The notes below the pieces were generated by a model, which saw nothing but the letters and a program-made list of their open reading frames with translations, made no database searches and was not told the origin of the DNA. Position numbers and translations under genes: made by a program. A stretch of 64,000 nucleotides of DNA from positions 1 through 64,000 of the forward strand of contig JAFGIW010000157.1 in NCBI GenBank assembly GCA_016929415.1, in the 5' to 3' direction. Positions 26,441 to 35,870 of the stretch are shown here, piece by piece. The first letter of the stretch is position 1, and every line of letters begins with the position of its first letter. Source of the stretch: Chitinispirillaceae bacterium. GTDB lineage: Bacteria > Fibrobacterota > Chitinivibrionia > Chitinivibrionales > Chitinispirillaceae.

Positions 26441-26728
26441 TTACAGCCTCACCCGCGCCGCCCGCACCACCGCACCGGTGGCGCAATCCACCAGCCGCAT
26501 GTGGCAGAGCCGCATTGACCCCAGAAAATGGAGGCGGGCGAGTATCATGTAATCCGCGTTGAGCAGCCTGCCGACATCGACCGCCGGTTGGTCTTCAGTC
26601 AATCCGCTCAGACTGATCGCCTTCTCCTTGAGCAGCTCGGCGAGCCGCTGCCGTTCGATATCTCCTCTATTCATTTCATGGCGGGTCGCGATCCGCCCGT
26701 CTTCCTTCTCCCCCCCCCCCTTTTTCAT
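26441..26728 (-). CDS. CsgG/FlgO-like C-terminal fragment behind a poly-G tract
   Basis: Starting at the ATG at 26728 (GGGAAAGG nine bases upstream) this encodes 95 residues. The C-terminal 60 residues, 'LTEDQPAVDVGRLLNADYMILARL' and 'MRLCHMRLVDCATGAVVRAA', match the last part of CsgG/LpoB/FlgO-like domains. The normal signal peptide and N-terminal half are missing. Codons 3-7 run through eleven consecutive G bases (C on the plus strand, 26710-26720). A one-base slip there would shift the frame. It may be a decayed outer-membrane gene or a phase-variable short protein; a remnant is more likely. Confidence 0.45.
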   Translation of the reverse strand: MKKGGGEKEDGRIATRHEMNRGDIERQRLAELLKEKAISLSGLTEDQPAVDVGRLLNADYMILARLHFLGSMRLCHMRLVDCATGAVVRAARVRL

Positions 26729-26815
26729 ATTAAATACCTTTCCCCCCATTCCGTAATTATTTTTAACAGATCAATATTATATGAATGAATAATCCCTCCC
26801 GGGAGCCTGAATGCA

Positions 26816-28327
26816 ATGAAAAAGCTTATTTTGTTGATAACGTTACTGAGTCTGACTCCGCTCGCCGCCGATGATTTCCAGCTTCCGGTTACCTACGATA
26901 CCCTGAAGAACGGACTTCGCGTCATCATCGTTCCCGATACCAATGTCGCAATAGTTTCATGCCGGCTCTACTATTTTGTCGGATCGATGTATGAAGGCCC
27001 GGGAACGAGCGGCCTTTCCCACATGTTCGAACACATGATGTTCAAAGGCACGAAGCGGCTCGGTACCTCAGATTACCGCAAAGAGGTGCCGATCATGCGT
27101 AAAATCGATTCGCTTGAAACCGGAATAGCGGCGATTCAACAGAAAAATGAAGGAAACAGCGATTCCCTGAACAGGGTGCTGCACGATCAGGTGATGGCAC
27201 TGCTCGACAAGCAGCGTAAGCTTATTAAAAAGGACGAAATCTGGGAGCTCTATCAGAACAACGGCGGGACCCGGCTCAACGCCTGGACGGCGGATGATAT
27301 GACCGCCTACATCGTCACCCTTCCCCGCAACAAAGTCGAGCTGTTTTACTGGATCGAATCCGATCGTATGCGGGAGCCGGTATTGCGGGAGTTCTACAGC
27401 GAACGCGAGGTCGTGACGGAAGAGCGACGCATGCGCTATGATAACCGCCCGATCGGAAAATACTGGGAGCGGCTCAATACGCTTTTTTATATTGCCCATC
27501 CCTACCGGCTCCCGACGATCGGCTGGGCGTCGGATATACAGGCGTACACGCGGCGGAAATTGGAGGAACACGTAAAGCGCTTTTACACTCCCGACAATGC
27601 GCTTATTGTGCTGGTGGGCAATATCGACCCGAAGGCTGCACGAAAAAACATCGAACGTTATTTCGGTTCCATCCCGCGTGCAAAGGTCCCTAAAGCGGAG
27701 GTGGTCACCCGTGAACCGCAACCCATCGGCACCACCCGTTTTACCGTTCGCGACGACGGCGAGCCGCGTCTGGACATGATTTTTCATGTTCCCGGCTACC
27801 CCGACGATGCGCTCTACAAACTCGACATCGTCGAAGGCATCTTTTCCGGTCGCAGCGGACGGCTCTACCGGCGACTTGTCGACAAGGAGGGGCTCTGCAC
27901 CGACGCCGGGGCGGGCAACAACATCCGCCTGCATAACGGTGAATTCCATATATGGGCCGAACTGAAAAACGATACCGACCCCGCGAAGGTCGAGGCGATC
28001 ATCAGGGAGGAGTTAAAAAAGATTTCGAAAAAGCGCCCCACCGAAAAGGAGATCATGCGCATCGGCAACGAAATCAGGATGTCGTTCATCTCGGGGCTCA
28101 AGAGCCTCGAAGGGCTTTCCGACCGTCTCGCCTGGTTCGAACGGCTCCGCAGCTGGAAAGACCTGCTCTCGTATCCGGCGATGATCGCCGCGGTAAAGCC
28201 GGAGGAGATTCCAAGGGTCGCATCAGTCTATCTCAATCCCGACCTCGCGACAATCGGCCTGCTGCTTCCGAAGAAGGATGCCGCGGCGGATGCGAAAAGC
28301 GGCAACCCCAAACCGGTGAAACGTTAG
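26816..28327 (+). CDS. M16 family zinc metalloprotease (active subunit)
   Basis: This 503-residue secreted or periplasmic peptidase has a signal peptide at ~1-18. The inverted zinc motif HxxEH is intact: His69, Glu72, His73 in SHMFEHMMF. The distal glutamate lies in 'FYSEREVVTEERRMR' around residues 196-203. A helical insertion of about 60 residues (85-145) separates them. The C-terminal half has a second M16 fold ('DDALYKLDIVEGIFSGRSGRLYRRL'). It degrades peptides or processes proteins together with the next gene, an M16 homologue without the zinc motif. This is the usual two-subunit arrangement. Confidence 0.93.
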   Translation: MKKLILLITLLSLTPLAADDFQLPVTYDTLKNGLRVIIVPDTNVAIVSCRLYYFVGSMYEGPGTSGLSHMFEHMMFKGTKRLGTSDYRKEVPIMRKIDSLETGIAAIQQKNEGNSDSLNRVLHDQVMALLDKQRKLIKKDEIWELYQNNGGTRLNAWTADDMTAYIVTLPRNKVELFYWIESDRMREPVLREFYSEREVVTEERRMRYDNRPIGKYWERLNTLFYIAHPYRLPTIGWASDIQAYTRRKLEEHVKRFYTPDNALIVLVGNIDPKAARKNIERYFGSIPRAKVPKAEVVTREPQPIGTTRFTVRDDGEPRLDMIFHVPGYPDDALYKLDIVEGIFSGRSGRLYRRLVDKEGLCTDAGAGNNIRLHNGEFHIWAELKNDTDPAKVEAIIREELKKISKKRPTEKEIMRIGNEIRMSFISGLKSLEGLSDRLAWFERLRSWKDLLSYPAMIAAVKPEEIPRVASVYLNPDLATIGLLLPKKDAAADAKSGNPKPVKR

Positions 28328-28365
28328 CGGTATTTTCATCTATCAACAGGAGCATCGTTCTCTTT

Positions 28366-29832
28366 ATGAAAACAATTTCCCACATCGCATCCGTTTTTCT
28401 GGTACTGGCAATCGGGGCGGGCATCGCACGATCGGCATCGAAGAACGCGGCAGTACCGGTCCATCCGTCGAAAATCGCCTTTGATTCGCTTGACTGGGCG
28501 GTACCGCTCGGCGGGCCTTACCGCAGTGAACTGAAAAGCGGCTGCATTGCCTATATCGCCGAGGATTCACTGCTGCCGCTGGTCATGATTACCGCCTATA
28601 TCCGCCACGGCTCGCTCATCGATCCGCCGGGGAAGGAGGGGCTCACCTCGCTGCTGGCGACGATGCTGCTGAGCGGCGGCACGAAAAAATTTCCGGCGGA
28701 CACCCTCGATGACCTTATCGGCCTTCTTGCATTGCGCTTCAGATTCTCCGCCGGCGAAACGCAGGTTACCTTCAGCGGTTCGTTCCTCTCCGAATACGGT
28801 GAAAACGCCTTGACCATTCTTGAAGAGCTGTTCTTTCATCCGGTTTTTAATGAAAAGAAATTTGAAAGAGAGCGCAGAATAATGCTCGAAGCGATCAAAC
28901 ACCGCTTCGATAATCCGGGGCCGACCCTCAGCGCCGCGTTCGGGAAGTGCATGTATCCCGGGCAGCCGCCGAGCCGCATGAGCAGTGAATCATCAATCAA
29001 AAAAATCAAGCGAAGCGATCTCGTCGAACTGCACCGGCGAATCTTCACCCCTGACAATATCATCTTCTGTATCGCCGGGAAATTCGACCGTGATACGATG
29101 AAGACGCGTCTGGAAAACCTCTTCGCGGCGGTCCCCGCCGCTGGGCGCAGTGTCGATCTTCCGAAAGTCTCAATTAACCGGAAACCGGCCTGCCTTCTTG
29201 TTCATAAAGCCATCTCGCAGGCGTATGTCCGTCTCGGCTTGCCGCTTTTTCAACGTCCGCATCCCGATTTTTACCCGATGTCGGTACTGAACCTTGTCCT
29301 GGGGGGCGACGGTTTTACCTCACGTCTCGGAAAGACGATACGCTCCGATGCCGGACTGACCTATTCAATCCATTCGGAGGCCGAATCGAATTACAGCTAT
29401 CCGGCGCCGTTCTACATAAGCTTTTTCACCAAGAATGCCAGCTTTGCGCAGGCGGTGACGCTTTCGCTCAAAGAGGTGCGGAACCTTGTCGAGCACGGCG
29501 TTACCGACGAGGAGCTCGCCAACGCCAAATCGACGCTCATCGACGAACTTCCCTCCATGTTCCGTTCCCCCGACGATATTGTTTCCACCTATGGCTGGAA
29601 CGAATATTATCATCGTGCACCGGATCATTTTAAGGTCTACCCCGAAAAGTTACGGGCCATCACCCGCGATGATATCGCACGGGTGGCGCGGCAGTATCTC
29701 AACGTCGACAGCATGACCCTGACCGTCGTGGGCGATACCACCGCGCTCCTGCATCTCAAAGCGGACGGATTCTCACTTGCCAAACTTTCCCGGAAGACCG
29801 TTCTTCCGGATCAACTGCCATCCCTTCCCTGA
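28366..29832 (+). CDS. M16 family protein, inactive (non-catalytic) subunit
   Basis: The ATG at 28366 gives 488 residues with a signal peptide (~1-24). It has the M16 fold ('GKEGLTSLLATMLLSGGTKKFPADTLDDLI' where HxxEH should be), but the zinc-binding His and Glu residues are replaced. The C-terminal domain carries the typical R/Y loop: 'LNLVLGGDGFTSRLGKTIRSDAGLTYSIHS'. It is expected to pair with the preceding active subunit, 38 bases upstream, and help hold the substrate peptide. The role is inferred from the common alpha/beta arrangement of bacterial M16B pairs. Confidence 0.9.
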   Translation: MKTISHIASVFLVLAIGAGIARSASKNAAVPVHPSKIAFDSLDWAVPLGGPYRSELKSGCIAYIAEDSLLPLVMITAYIRHGSLIDPPGKEGLTSLLATMLLSGGTKKFPADTLDDLIGLLALRFRFSAGETQVTFSGSFLSEYGENALTILEELFFHPVFNEKKFERERRIMLEAIKHRFDNPGPTLSAAFGKCMYPGQPPSRMSSESSIKKIKRSDLVELHRRIFTPDNIIFCIAGKFDRDTMKTRLENLFAAVPAAGRSVDLPKVSINRKPACLLVHKAISQAYVRLGLPLFQRPHPDFYPMSVLNLVLGGDGFTSRLGKTIRSDAGLTYSIHSEAESNYSYPAPFYISFFTKNASFAQAVTLSLKEVRNLVEHGVTDEELANAKSTLIDELPSMFRSPDDIVSTYGWNEYYHRAPDHFKVYPEKLRAITRDDIARVARQYLNVDSMTLTVVGDTTALLHLKADGFSLAKLSRKTVLPDQLPSLP

Positions 29833-29855
29833 CATTTTTACAAAGGAAACTTCGT

Positions 29856-30329
29856 ATGAAGATAGGCATCATCGTCCATTCGCAATCGGGATATACCGCA
29901 AAAGTCGCCCGCCTGCTCGGGGCCGGATTTTCGAAAAGGGGTGACGATACGGAGACCGTCCTGTTGCGGACGGTCGGCAAGGTCGCCCCGCGTTCAACGT
30001 CGTTTGAGATCAGGAACGCCCCCGCGGTCGAGGACTACGATCTCATTATTCTCGGCGCCCCGGTGTGGGCCTTCAGTGCTTCGCCGGTGATCATGAAATA
30101 CCTCGGGCAACTGGGGAGGCTCACCGGGAAAAAGGTACTCTGTTTCGTCACGAAAGCGCTGCCGTTTCTCTGGACCGGGGGAACGCAGGCACTTGGCCTG
30201 ATGGAAGGGGAACTCGCACTTTCCGGCGCCGATATACTGCCCGGCGAGATCATCCGGGCGCCGGCATATCGCAGCGAAGCGAAACTGCGGCCGGTGATCG
30301 ACCGCATCGTCGCGGCATGCACGGCCTGA
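29856..30329 (+). CDS. Flavodoxin-like protein
   Basis: This 157-residue flavodoxin-fold protein should bind FMN and carry electrons. The phosphate-binding loop is 'VHSQSGYTAKVA' near residues 7-18, matching the 'S.TG.T..vA' pattern. 'YDLIILGAPVWAFSASPVIMKYL' covers the 60-75 loop with a Trp that could stack on the isoalloxazine. Length fits a short flavodoxin. It lies 23 bases after the M16 pair, and the next gene faces it. In this organism it could supply the dehydratase activase, but that is speculation. Confidence 0.85.
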   Translation: MKIGIIVHSQSGYTAKVARLLGAGFSKRGDDTETVLLRTVGKVAPRSTSFEIRNAPAVEDYDLIILGAPVWAFSASPVIMKYLGQLGRLTGKKVLCFVTKALPFLWTGGTQALGLMEGELALSGADILPGEIIRAPAYRSEAKLRPVIDRIVAACTA

Positions 30330-30345
30330 AACCGCTTTCCGTGGC

Positions 30346-31662
30346 CTACAGCAGGTTGGCGGCAAGCTCGGAAAGCCGCGAGCGTTCTCCTTTTGTAAAC
30401 ATTACGTTCGCCGTTATGTCCTCCTTCTTGAGCCGCTCGACAACGTAGGACAGCCCGTTGCTCGACGAATCGATGTACGGGTTGTCAATCTGATAGGGGT
30501 CGCCGGTCACCACGATCTTGGTTCCCTCGCCCACGCGGGTGATGATCGTCTTGATTTCGTGGGGCGTGAGGTTCTGGGCTTCGTCGATGATCAGGTACTG
30601 GTTATGGATCGACCGGCCGCGGATGTAGGTAAGCGGCTCGATGACGAGTATCCCCATATCGACAAGCTCGCGGAACCCCCTGATGGTGCGGTTCGCACGG
30701 TTGCCCTGCCGCATGATAAGTTCGACATTGTCGGCGATCGGATACATCCAGGGGGTGAGCTTCTCCTCGACCGTTCCGGGGAGGTAGCCGATATCCTTTC
30801 CCATCGGCAGCGTGGGACGTGAAACCAGGATCCGGGAATAGACGTTTTCATCCACTGTTTTATAAAGACTCGCCGCAACCGCGAGCAGGGTCTTGCCCGT
30901 CCCGGCCTTTCCCACCAGCGTTACCAGCTGGATCGAGTCGTCGAGAAGCGCGTCCATGGCGAAAAGCTGCTCCCGGTTGCGTGGAGTGATCCGCCATGCG
31001 CCCTCGCGCTCTTCGGAAATGATCCGGACCACGGCGCCGTGGCGCTGCTCGAAACGGCCGTATGCCGCTGCCGACTTATCGGAAGTACTCTTTAAAACGA
31101 CATACTCATGGGGCAGCAGCGGGACATCGATCGGAAGACGGCCGCTCGTACGGTACCGCCGCAGCTGCTCGTCGGTGCAGTCGATCTCGCGCAGCCCGGT
31201 ATAGAGCTCTTCGATGGCAACGGCGTCCGGCTCGTAGTCCTCGACCACAAGCCCCAGCGCGTCCGCCTTGATACGCAGGTTGATATCTTTACTTACAAAA
31301 ACGGTCGGAACGGCGCCCGCCTGCTCCTTCGCTTCGAGCGCAACGGCGAGGATCATGTTGCTGCGGCTTCGGTCGCGCAGCTCTTCGGGGAGCCGCCGCA
31401 GGGCCGTGCCGGTGCTCATCCTGATGGAAAGCATGCCTCCGCCGTCGAGCGGTATCCCCGATGAAACCGACGCCCGCTGGCGCAGCATGTCGAGAATGCG
31501 CGACGTCTGGCGGGCGCTCCTGCCGATCTCGGTCAGGTCCTTTTTGAAATGGTCGATATCTTCAATGACGGGGATGGGGATGATGACATTGTTTTCCCCG
31601 AAGTTAAACAGCGCCCCCGCATCATGAAGAAGAACGGTGGTATCAAGAATGTAATTTATCAT
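30346..31662 (-). CDS. PIN domain-PhoH family ATPase (YlaK-like)
   Basis: The ATG at 31662 gives 438 residues; a longer frame upstream has no domain support. An N-terminal PIN nuclease domain (~1-130, 'INYILDTTVLLHDAGAL', with Asp7 as a metal ligand) is fused to a PhoH ATPase domain (~240-438). The ATPase has Walker A 'LVGKAGTGKTLLAVAAS', Walker B 'YLIIDEAQNLTPHEIKTII' and 'IVVTGDPYQIDNPYID'. Such PhoH2-like fusions act as RNA helicase/ribonucleases. The gene converges on flavodoxin with only 16 bases between stops, so its 3' end may overlap that transcript. Confidence 0.93.
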   Translation of the reverse strand: MINYILDTTVLLHDAGALFNFGENNVIIPIPVIEDIDHFKKDLTEIGRSARQTSRILDMLRQRASVSSGIPLDGGGMLSIRMSTGTALRRLPEELRDRSRSNMILAVALEAKEQAGAVPTVFVSKDINLRIKADALGLVVEDYEPDAVAIEELYTGLREIDCTDEQLRRYRTSGRLPIDVPLLPHEYVVLKSTSDKSAAAYGRFEQRHGAVVRIISEEREGAWRITPRNREQLFAMDALLDDSIQLVTLVGKAGTGKTLLAVAASLYKTVDENVYSRILVSRPTLPMGKDIGYLPGTVEEKLTPWMYPIADNVELIMRQGNRANRTIRGFRELVDMGILVIEPLTYIRGRSIHNQYLIIDEAQNLTPHEIKTIITRVGEGTKIVVTGDPYQIDNPYIDSSSNGLSYVVERLKKEDITANVMFTKGERSRLSELAANLL

Positions 31663-31960
31663 GCGCACTGTCCCGTATGTTTCATCACCCCGGGTGTTCC
31701 GGAAACTGCGGCGGAACCGTGAAAGGCCGGGAGCATGGAATAAATATAGTATTTTCAATGCATCCTGAGATTCGGTTGTCGACCGCTGCCGGATGCCTCC
31801 ATAACCCGACGCAACCCGTCCGCCCGTTCGCCGGTAAAACTGCACTCTTTTTCCGGGCATTAATTAAATTACTACCTCCGGTCCGATACGCCGGTCAACG
31901 ATGTCGGTAACTTCGATTGTCACTGTATGTAACCATAGATATCAATTCCCGGAGCAACCA

Positions 31961-34585
31961 ATGCAATCAAAGCGCATCGATGATCTTGCACGCAAATTGG
32001 AAGCCGCCCGATCGGAACTGCGGAAACTTGAAGCCTCCACCGGAGAACTCAACCGCGTAAAAGAGGAACTCAAAGAGAGTGAGAAGCGGTACCGGGCAAT
32101 CTTCGAATATACCGGAACCGCCATGATCGTGATTGATGAAGATATGACGATCACCATGGCCAACCATAAGCTCGAGGAATTTACCGGGTATGCTCAGAAA
32201 GAGATCCTTAAAAGGCATAAATGGACTGAATTCGTTGTCCCCGACGACATCGAGCGGATGACGGAGTACCACCGGAATCGACGCGCTGATCCGCAGTCGG
32301 TTCCGAGCGGGTACGAATTCAGACTCACCCATCGCGACGGTACGATCAGGGACATGTTCCTTAATGTCACGATGATCCCCGGAAGCGAAAAGAGCCTCGT
32401 CTCGCTTGTCGATATTACCCGTCTGAAACGTTCCGAGCGCGCATTGCGGGAGAGCGAACGACGCTACCGGGAACTCTTTGAGAATGCCACCGATATAGTT
32501 TTCACCACCGACATTGAGGGTAATTTTACTTCGGCGAATTTTTCCGCGCTCACCACCTTCGGCTACACGGTTGACGATATCACAAGAACCAACATCAGAC
32601 AGTTGATCGATCCCTCGTATCACCAGCTGGTCATGGGAAAACTTGCCGATAAACGCTCACTCGCCGCTTCGTCGGACCGTTATGAGATCCTCGCACGCAC
32701 CCGCGACGAAAAACCGGTCTGGGTCGAACTGAGCACCCGTCTTATCCGTGAAGCCGACCGCTTGGTCGGCATCCAGGGGATCGCCCGGGACATCACCGAA
32801 CGGAAAAGCCACGAGGAACAGTTGCGCGAGAGCAGGCAGCGGTTCAAGGAGACGGCCGACCTGCTTCCGGGGATCATCTGCGAAATAGACCTGTCGATGA
32901 AGCTGACCTACGTCAATGAAATGGGCATCTCGTCGTTCGGATTTTCGCACGAGGATTTCGAGCGCGGGGTATCGGTGTTCGATCTGGTACCCGAAAACGA
33001 TCTCGAACGGTTCAGACGGGATATCTACAACGTTACCCATGGCGATTTCGGCAACCCGAAGCTCTATGAACTTTACCGTAAAGACCGGTCGAAAGTCCAG
33101 CTCATCATCAATTCGGCCCCGATCGTCAGGAATGGCGCGGTCGTCGGTATCCGCAGCTGCCTGACCGACATCTCCGATCGCGTGCGCGCCGAGAACCAGC
33201 TGCGCGAGAGTGAGGCGCGCTTCCGGTCGGTGTACGACTCTTCGCCGATCGGCATAGCGCTTTACAATCCCGACGGGAAACTGCTCGATCATAACGGATC
33301 GTTCGCCCGCATGTTCAGCAGCCCGCAATCCCCGGCATTTCCCGATCCGCTCTTCGGCGCCACCGGCATCGACCCGGGTCTGCGCAAACAGCTTCTTCAG
33401 GGCAGTCCGATCAACACCGAAACCGCGTTTTCGGACGATCGGAAAAAACCCTCCGCGCAACGATGGTTCGAATGGTACCTGTCGGCCATCGGTCTTCCCG
33501 GAGCCGGACCTTCGATGTATCTCGCACAGGTTCAGGAGGTGACATCGCGCAAGGAGGCGGACGAAGCGCGCCTGCAGAAAGAGCGCGAGGCGACCGCCCG
33601 CGCCGAGGCGCTCGTCGCCGGACTGCGCCGGGAGCTGCGTGAATATACCGGGCTCCACAATATTATAAGTCGCAGTTCCGAAATGAAGCAGATCTTCGAT
33701 ATCCTTCCCGAGGTGGCGCAGGCTGCGGCCACCGTACTGGTGAGCGGCGACAGCGGCACCGGCAAGGAACTTATCGCCCGTTCCCTCCACGAACTGAGCA
33801 ATCGTAAAGAGAAACCCTTCGTCGCCATCAACTGCAGCGCACTTCCCGACACTCTTCTCGAATCGGAACTTTTCGGGTATAAGGCGGGCGCTTTTACCGA
33901 TGCGAGAAAGGACAAACCGGGACGATTCGCGCTTGCCGACGGCGGCACGGTCTTTCTCGACGAAATCGGCGACATCTCTCCCGCCATGCAGGTCAAGCTG
34001 CTGCGCGTACTGCAGGAGAAAGTCTATGAACCGCTCGGCGCCACGCAGCCGGTCAAGGCGGACGTACGGGTCATCGTGGCGACCAATAAGAACCTCGCGG
34101 AGATGGTCGATCTGGGCGCCTTCAGGGAAGACCTTTACTACCGCATCAACGTGGTGAGCGTCCGCCTGCCCGCGCTCAGAGAGCGGAGATGTGATATCCC
34201 GCTGCTCTGCGACCACTTCATCGAACGGTTCAACACGCGTTACGATAAAAAAATAAAGGGCCTTTCGGAGGAGGCGCTCCAGCTGCTCATGGCGCACGAT
34301 TTTCCCGGCAATATCCGGGAGCTGGAAAACATCATCGAACATGCTTTCATTTTTTGTAAATGCGACTACATCGACAGCGTCCATCTTCCCGCCTTGTTCA
34401 GACAGCGGTACGACACCTCGGACACCGCGGCATTCGCGGGAATCAAAGGTTTCGATGAACTTGAACGGATGTTTATTAACTCGGTGCTGAAAGAATGCGG
34501 CGGGAACAGGGTCACCGCATGTAAACGTCTCGGCGTCCACAAGGCGACCCTTTTCAGGAAGCTCAGGCAGCTTGGAATCACGTAA
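31961..34585 (+). CDS. Four-PAS sigma54-type enhancer-binding transcriptional regulator
   Basis: The ATG at 31961 (GGAG upstream) gives 874 residues. A short coiled coil (~1-45) leads into four PAS domains at ~46-160, 168-285, 295-410 and 420-535. The AAA+ domain (~565-800) has Walker A 'SGDSGTGKELIARSLHE' and Walker B 'DGGTVFLDEIGDIS'. A Fis-type helix-turn-helix ends the protein ('NRVTACKRLGVHKATLFRKL'). The sigma54-contact loop reads GAFTDA instead of GAFTGA. No receiver domain is present, so input must come through the PAS sensors. Redox or small-molecule sensing is plausible. It is followed after ~200 bases by mltG. Confidence 0.92.
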   Translation: MQSKRIDDLARKLEAARSELRKLEASTGELNRVKEELKESEKRYRAIFEYTGTAMIVIDEDMTITMANHKLEEFTGYAQKEILKRHKWTEFVVPDDIERMTEYHRNRRADPQSVPSGYEFRLTHRDGTIRDMFLNVTMIPGSEKSLVSLVDITRLKRSERALRESERRYRELFENATDIVFTTDIEGNFTSANFSALTTFGYTVDDITRTNIRQLIDPSYHQLVMGKLADKRSLAASSDRYEILARTRDEKPVWVELSTRLIREADRLVGIQGIARDITERKSHEEQLRESRQRFKETADLLPGIICEIDLSMKLTYVNEMGISSFGFSHEDFERGVSVFDLVPENDLERFRRDIYNVTHGDFGNPKLYELYRKDRSKVQLIINSAPIVRNGAVVGIRSCLTDISDRVRAENQLRESEARFRSVYDSSPIGIALYNPDGKLLDHNGSFARMFSSPQSPAFPDPLFGATGIDPGLRKQLLQGSPINTETAFSDDRKKPSAQRWFEWYLSAIGLPGAGPSMYLAQVQEVTSRKEADEARLQKEREATARAEALVAGLRRELREYTGLHNIISRSSEMKQIFDILPEVAQAAATVLVSGDSGTGKELIARSLHELSNRKEKPFVAINCSALPDTLLESELFGYKAGAFTDARKDKPGRFALADGGTVFLDEIGDISPAMQVKLLRVLQEKVYEPLGATQPVKADVRVIVATNKNLAEMVDLGAFREDLYYRINVVSVRLPALRERRCDIPLLCDHFIERFNTRYDKKIKGLSEEALQLLMAHDFPGNIRELENIIEHAFIFCKCDYIDSVHLPALFRQRYDTSDTAAFAGIKGFDELERMFINSVLKECGGNRVTACKRLGVHKATLFRKLRQLGIT

Positions 34586-34795
34586 CAGGGCGGGATGTGC
34601 CCCCGCCGAAACCACCGGCCTCCGCCGCGGCCATCCGGGGCGGGAGTTATTTTCCACCGGAAAAAGGTGAATTCAGATCCAGTGATGACCCGCTCGCTCT
34701 TCCGATATTTCATCAGACTTTACTTGAATGGTATTATTTTTATCCTGTTCATTGCAGGTTACGTCATTTTTTTTACCGTAAAGGTTTTTCGATTG

Positions 34796-35836
34796 ATGCA
34801 GAGAAGAAAATGGATGCCCGTTGCCGCGGCTGTTTTTATTGCCGTTGCCGCAGCGCTCGTTTTCACCGGACGCGCGCTCCTTTTTCCCTTCGGCAGCGAC
34901 CGCCGGCCCGTTGAGCTCGTCATTGCACCGAAAATGCCGCTTCGCGCCATCGCCGATACCCTGAAGCGGCAGCAGGTGATCAGGTCCTCCCGCGCGCTGA
35001 TCCTCTGGATGCGCATGAAAAAGACGGAACGGACCATTCAGGCCGGTCTGGTGATTGTCGAGCGGGGCGACGGGGTCATCAGGGCAGGTGCAAAATTGCT
35101 GCAATCCCGGCCGATTGAAATCAGCCTGATGGTTCCCGAAGGGTTGACGATAGAACAAACCGCCCGCCATATATCCCGGACCATCGCCATCGATACCGCC
35201 CGGTTTATCGCCCTCTGTTACGATTCGGCATTCATCGCGCAATGTGATGTCGCGGCGGCTTCGCTGGAAGGGTATCTTTTTCCCGACACCTATCGTCTTC
35301 ACGAAGAGGTCACCGTCACCGATATTATCAGGCGCATGGTGGCGAAACATCAGTCGGTATGGTCAACGCTCTCCCCGCGACCCGACATCGCGGGAAAAAT
35401 TTCCCCCCACCAGTTGGTAATCCTCGCTTCGATTGTCGAGCGTGAAGCGACGTTGCTCTCAGAACAGCCCCATATTGCCGGTGTTTTTCACAACCGGCTA
35501 AGGCGGGGAGTTCCCCTCGGCGCTGACCCGACCGTTCGCTACGCGCTGAAAAAATTCGGCGGGCCGCTGCGGGTATCCGAACTCAACAGCCCCTCTCCCT
35601 ACAACACGCGCCGGTTCACCGGTCTGCCGCCGGGACCGATCTGTTCACCCGGCAAAGGGGCGCTTGCGGCGGCGGTACAACCGCTTGAGACGAAAGATCT
35701 CTATTTCGTCGCCAAGTGGGACGGATCGGGCGGACATGATTTTTCGGAAACGAGCGCGCAGCATGAACGGAAAAAAAGGGAGATCCGCCGCCGTAATGAG
35801 CTTCAATTGCGTAGAAAGACCTCCGGTGAGAACTGA
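34796..35836 (+). CDS. mltG: Endolytic murein transglycosylase MltG
   Basis: This enzyme cleaves nascent glycan strands at the inner membrane. The start at 34796 (AAAGG upstream) gives 346 residues with one N-terminal transmembrane helix, as in the family. An alternative ATG at 34685 would add a second hydrophobic helix. A LysM-like segment (~50-110) is followed by the YceG domain. That domain has 'EGYLFPDTYRL' and the catalytic region 'ILASIVEREATLLSEQPHIAGVFHNRL', whose Glu is the proposed catalytic residue, then 'GADPTVRYAL', 'SPYNTRRFTGLPPGPI' and 'YFVAKWDGSGGHDFSET'. It is separated from the following thioredoxin by 34 bases. Confidence 0.92.
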   Translation: MQRRKWMPVAAAVFIAVAAALVFTGRALLFPFGSDRRPVELVIAPKMPLRAIADTLKRQQVIRSSRALILWMRMKKTERTIQAGLVIVERGDGVIRAGAKLLQSRPIEISLMVPEGLTIEQTARHISRTIAIDTARFIALCYDSAFIAQCDVAAASLEGYLFPDTYRLHEEVTVTDIIRRMVAKHQSVWSTLSPRPDIAGKISPHQLVILASIVEREATLLSEQPHIAGVFHNRLRRGVPLGADPTVRYALKKFGGPLRVSELNSPSPYNTRRFTGLPPGPICSPGKGALAAAVQPLETKDLYFVAKWDGSGGHDFSETSAQHERKKREIRRRNELQLRRKTSGEN

Positions 35837-35870
35837 CGCTATCTCTTTACGGAAGGTGAAATAAGGGACC

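Noticed and set aside
32657-34657. 666-codon leftward open frame
   Set aside because: Shadow of the PAS-sigma54 regulator, which has unmistakable AAA+ motifs.
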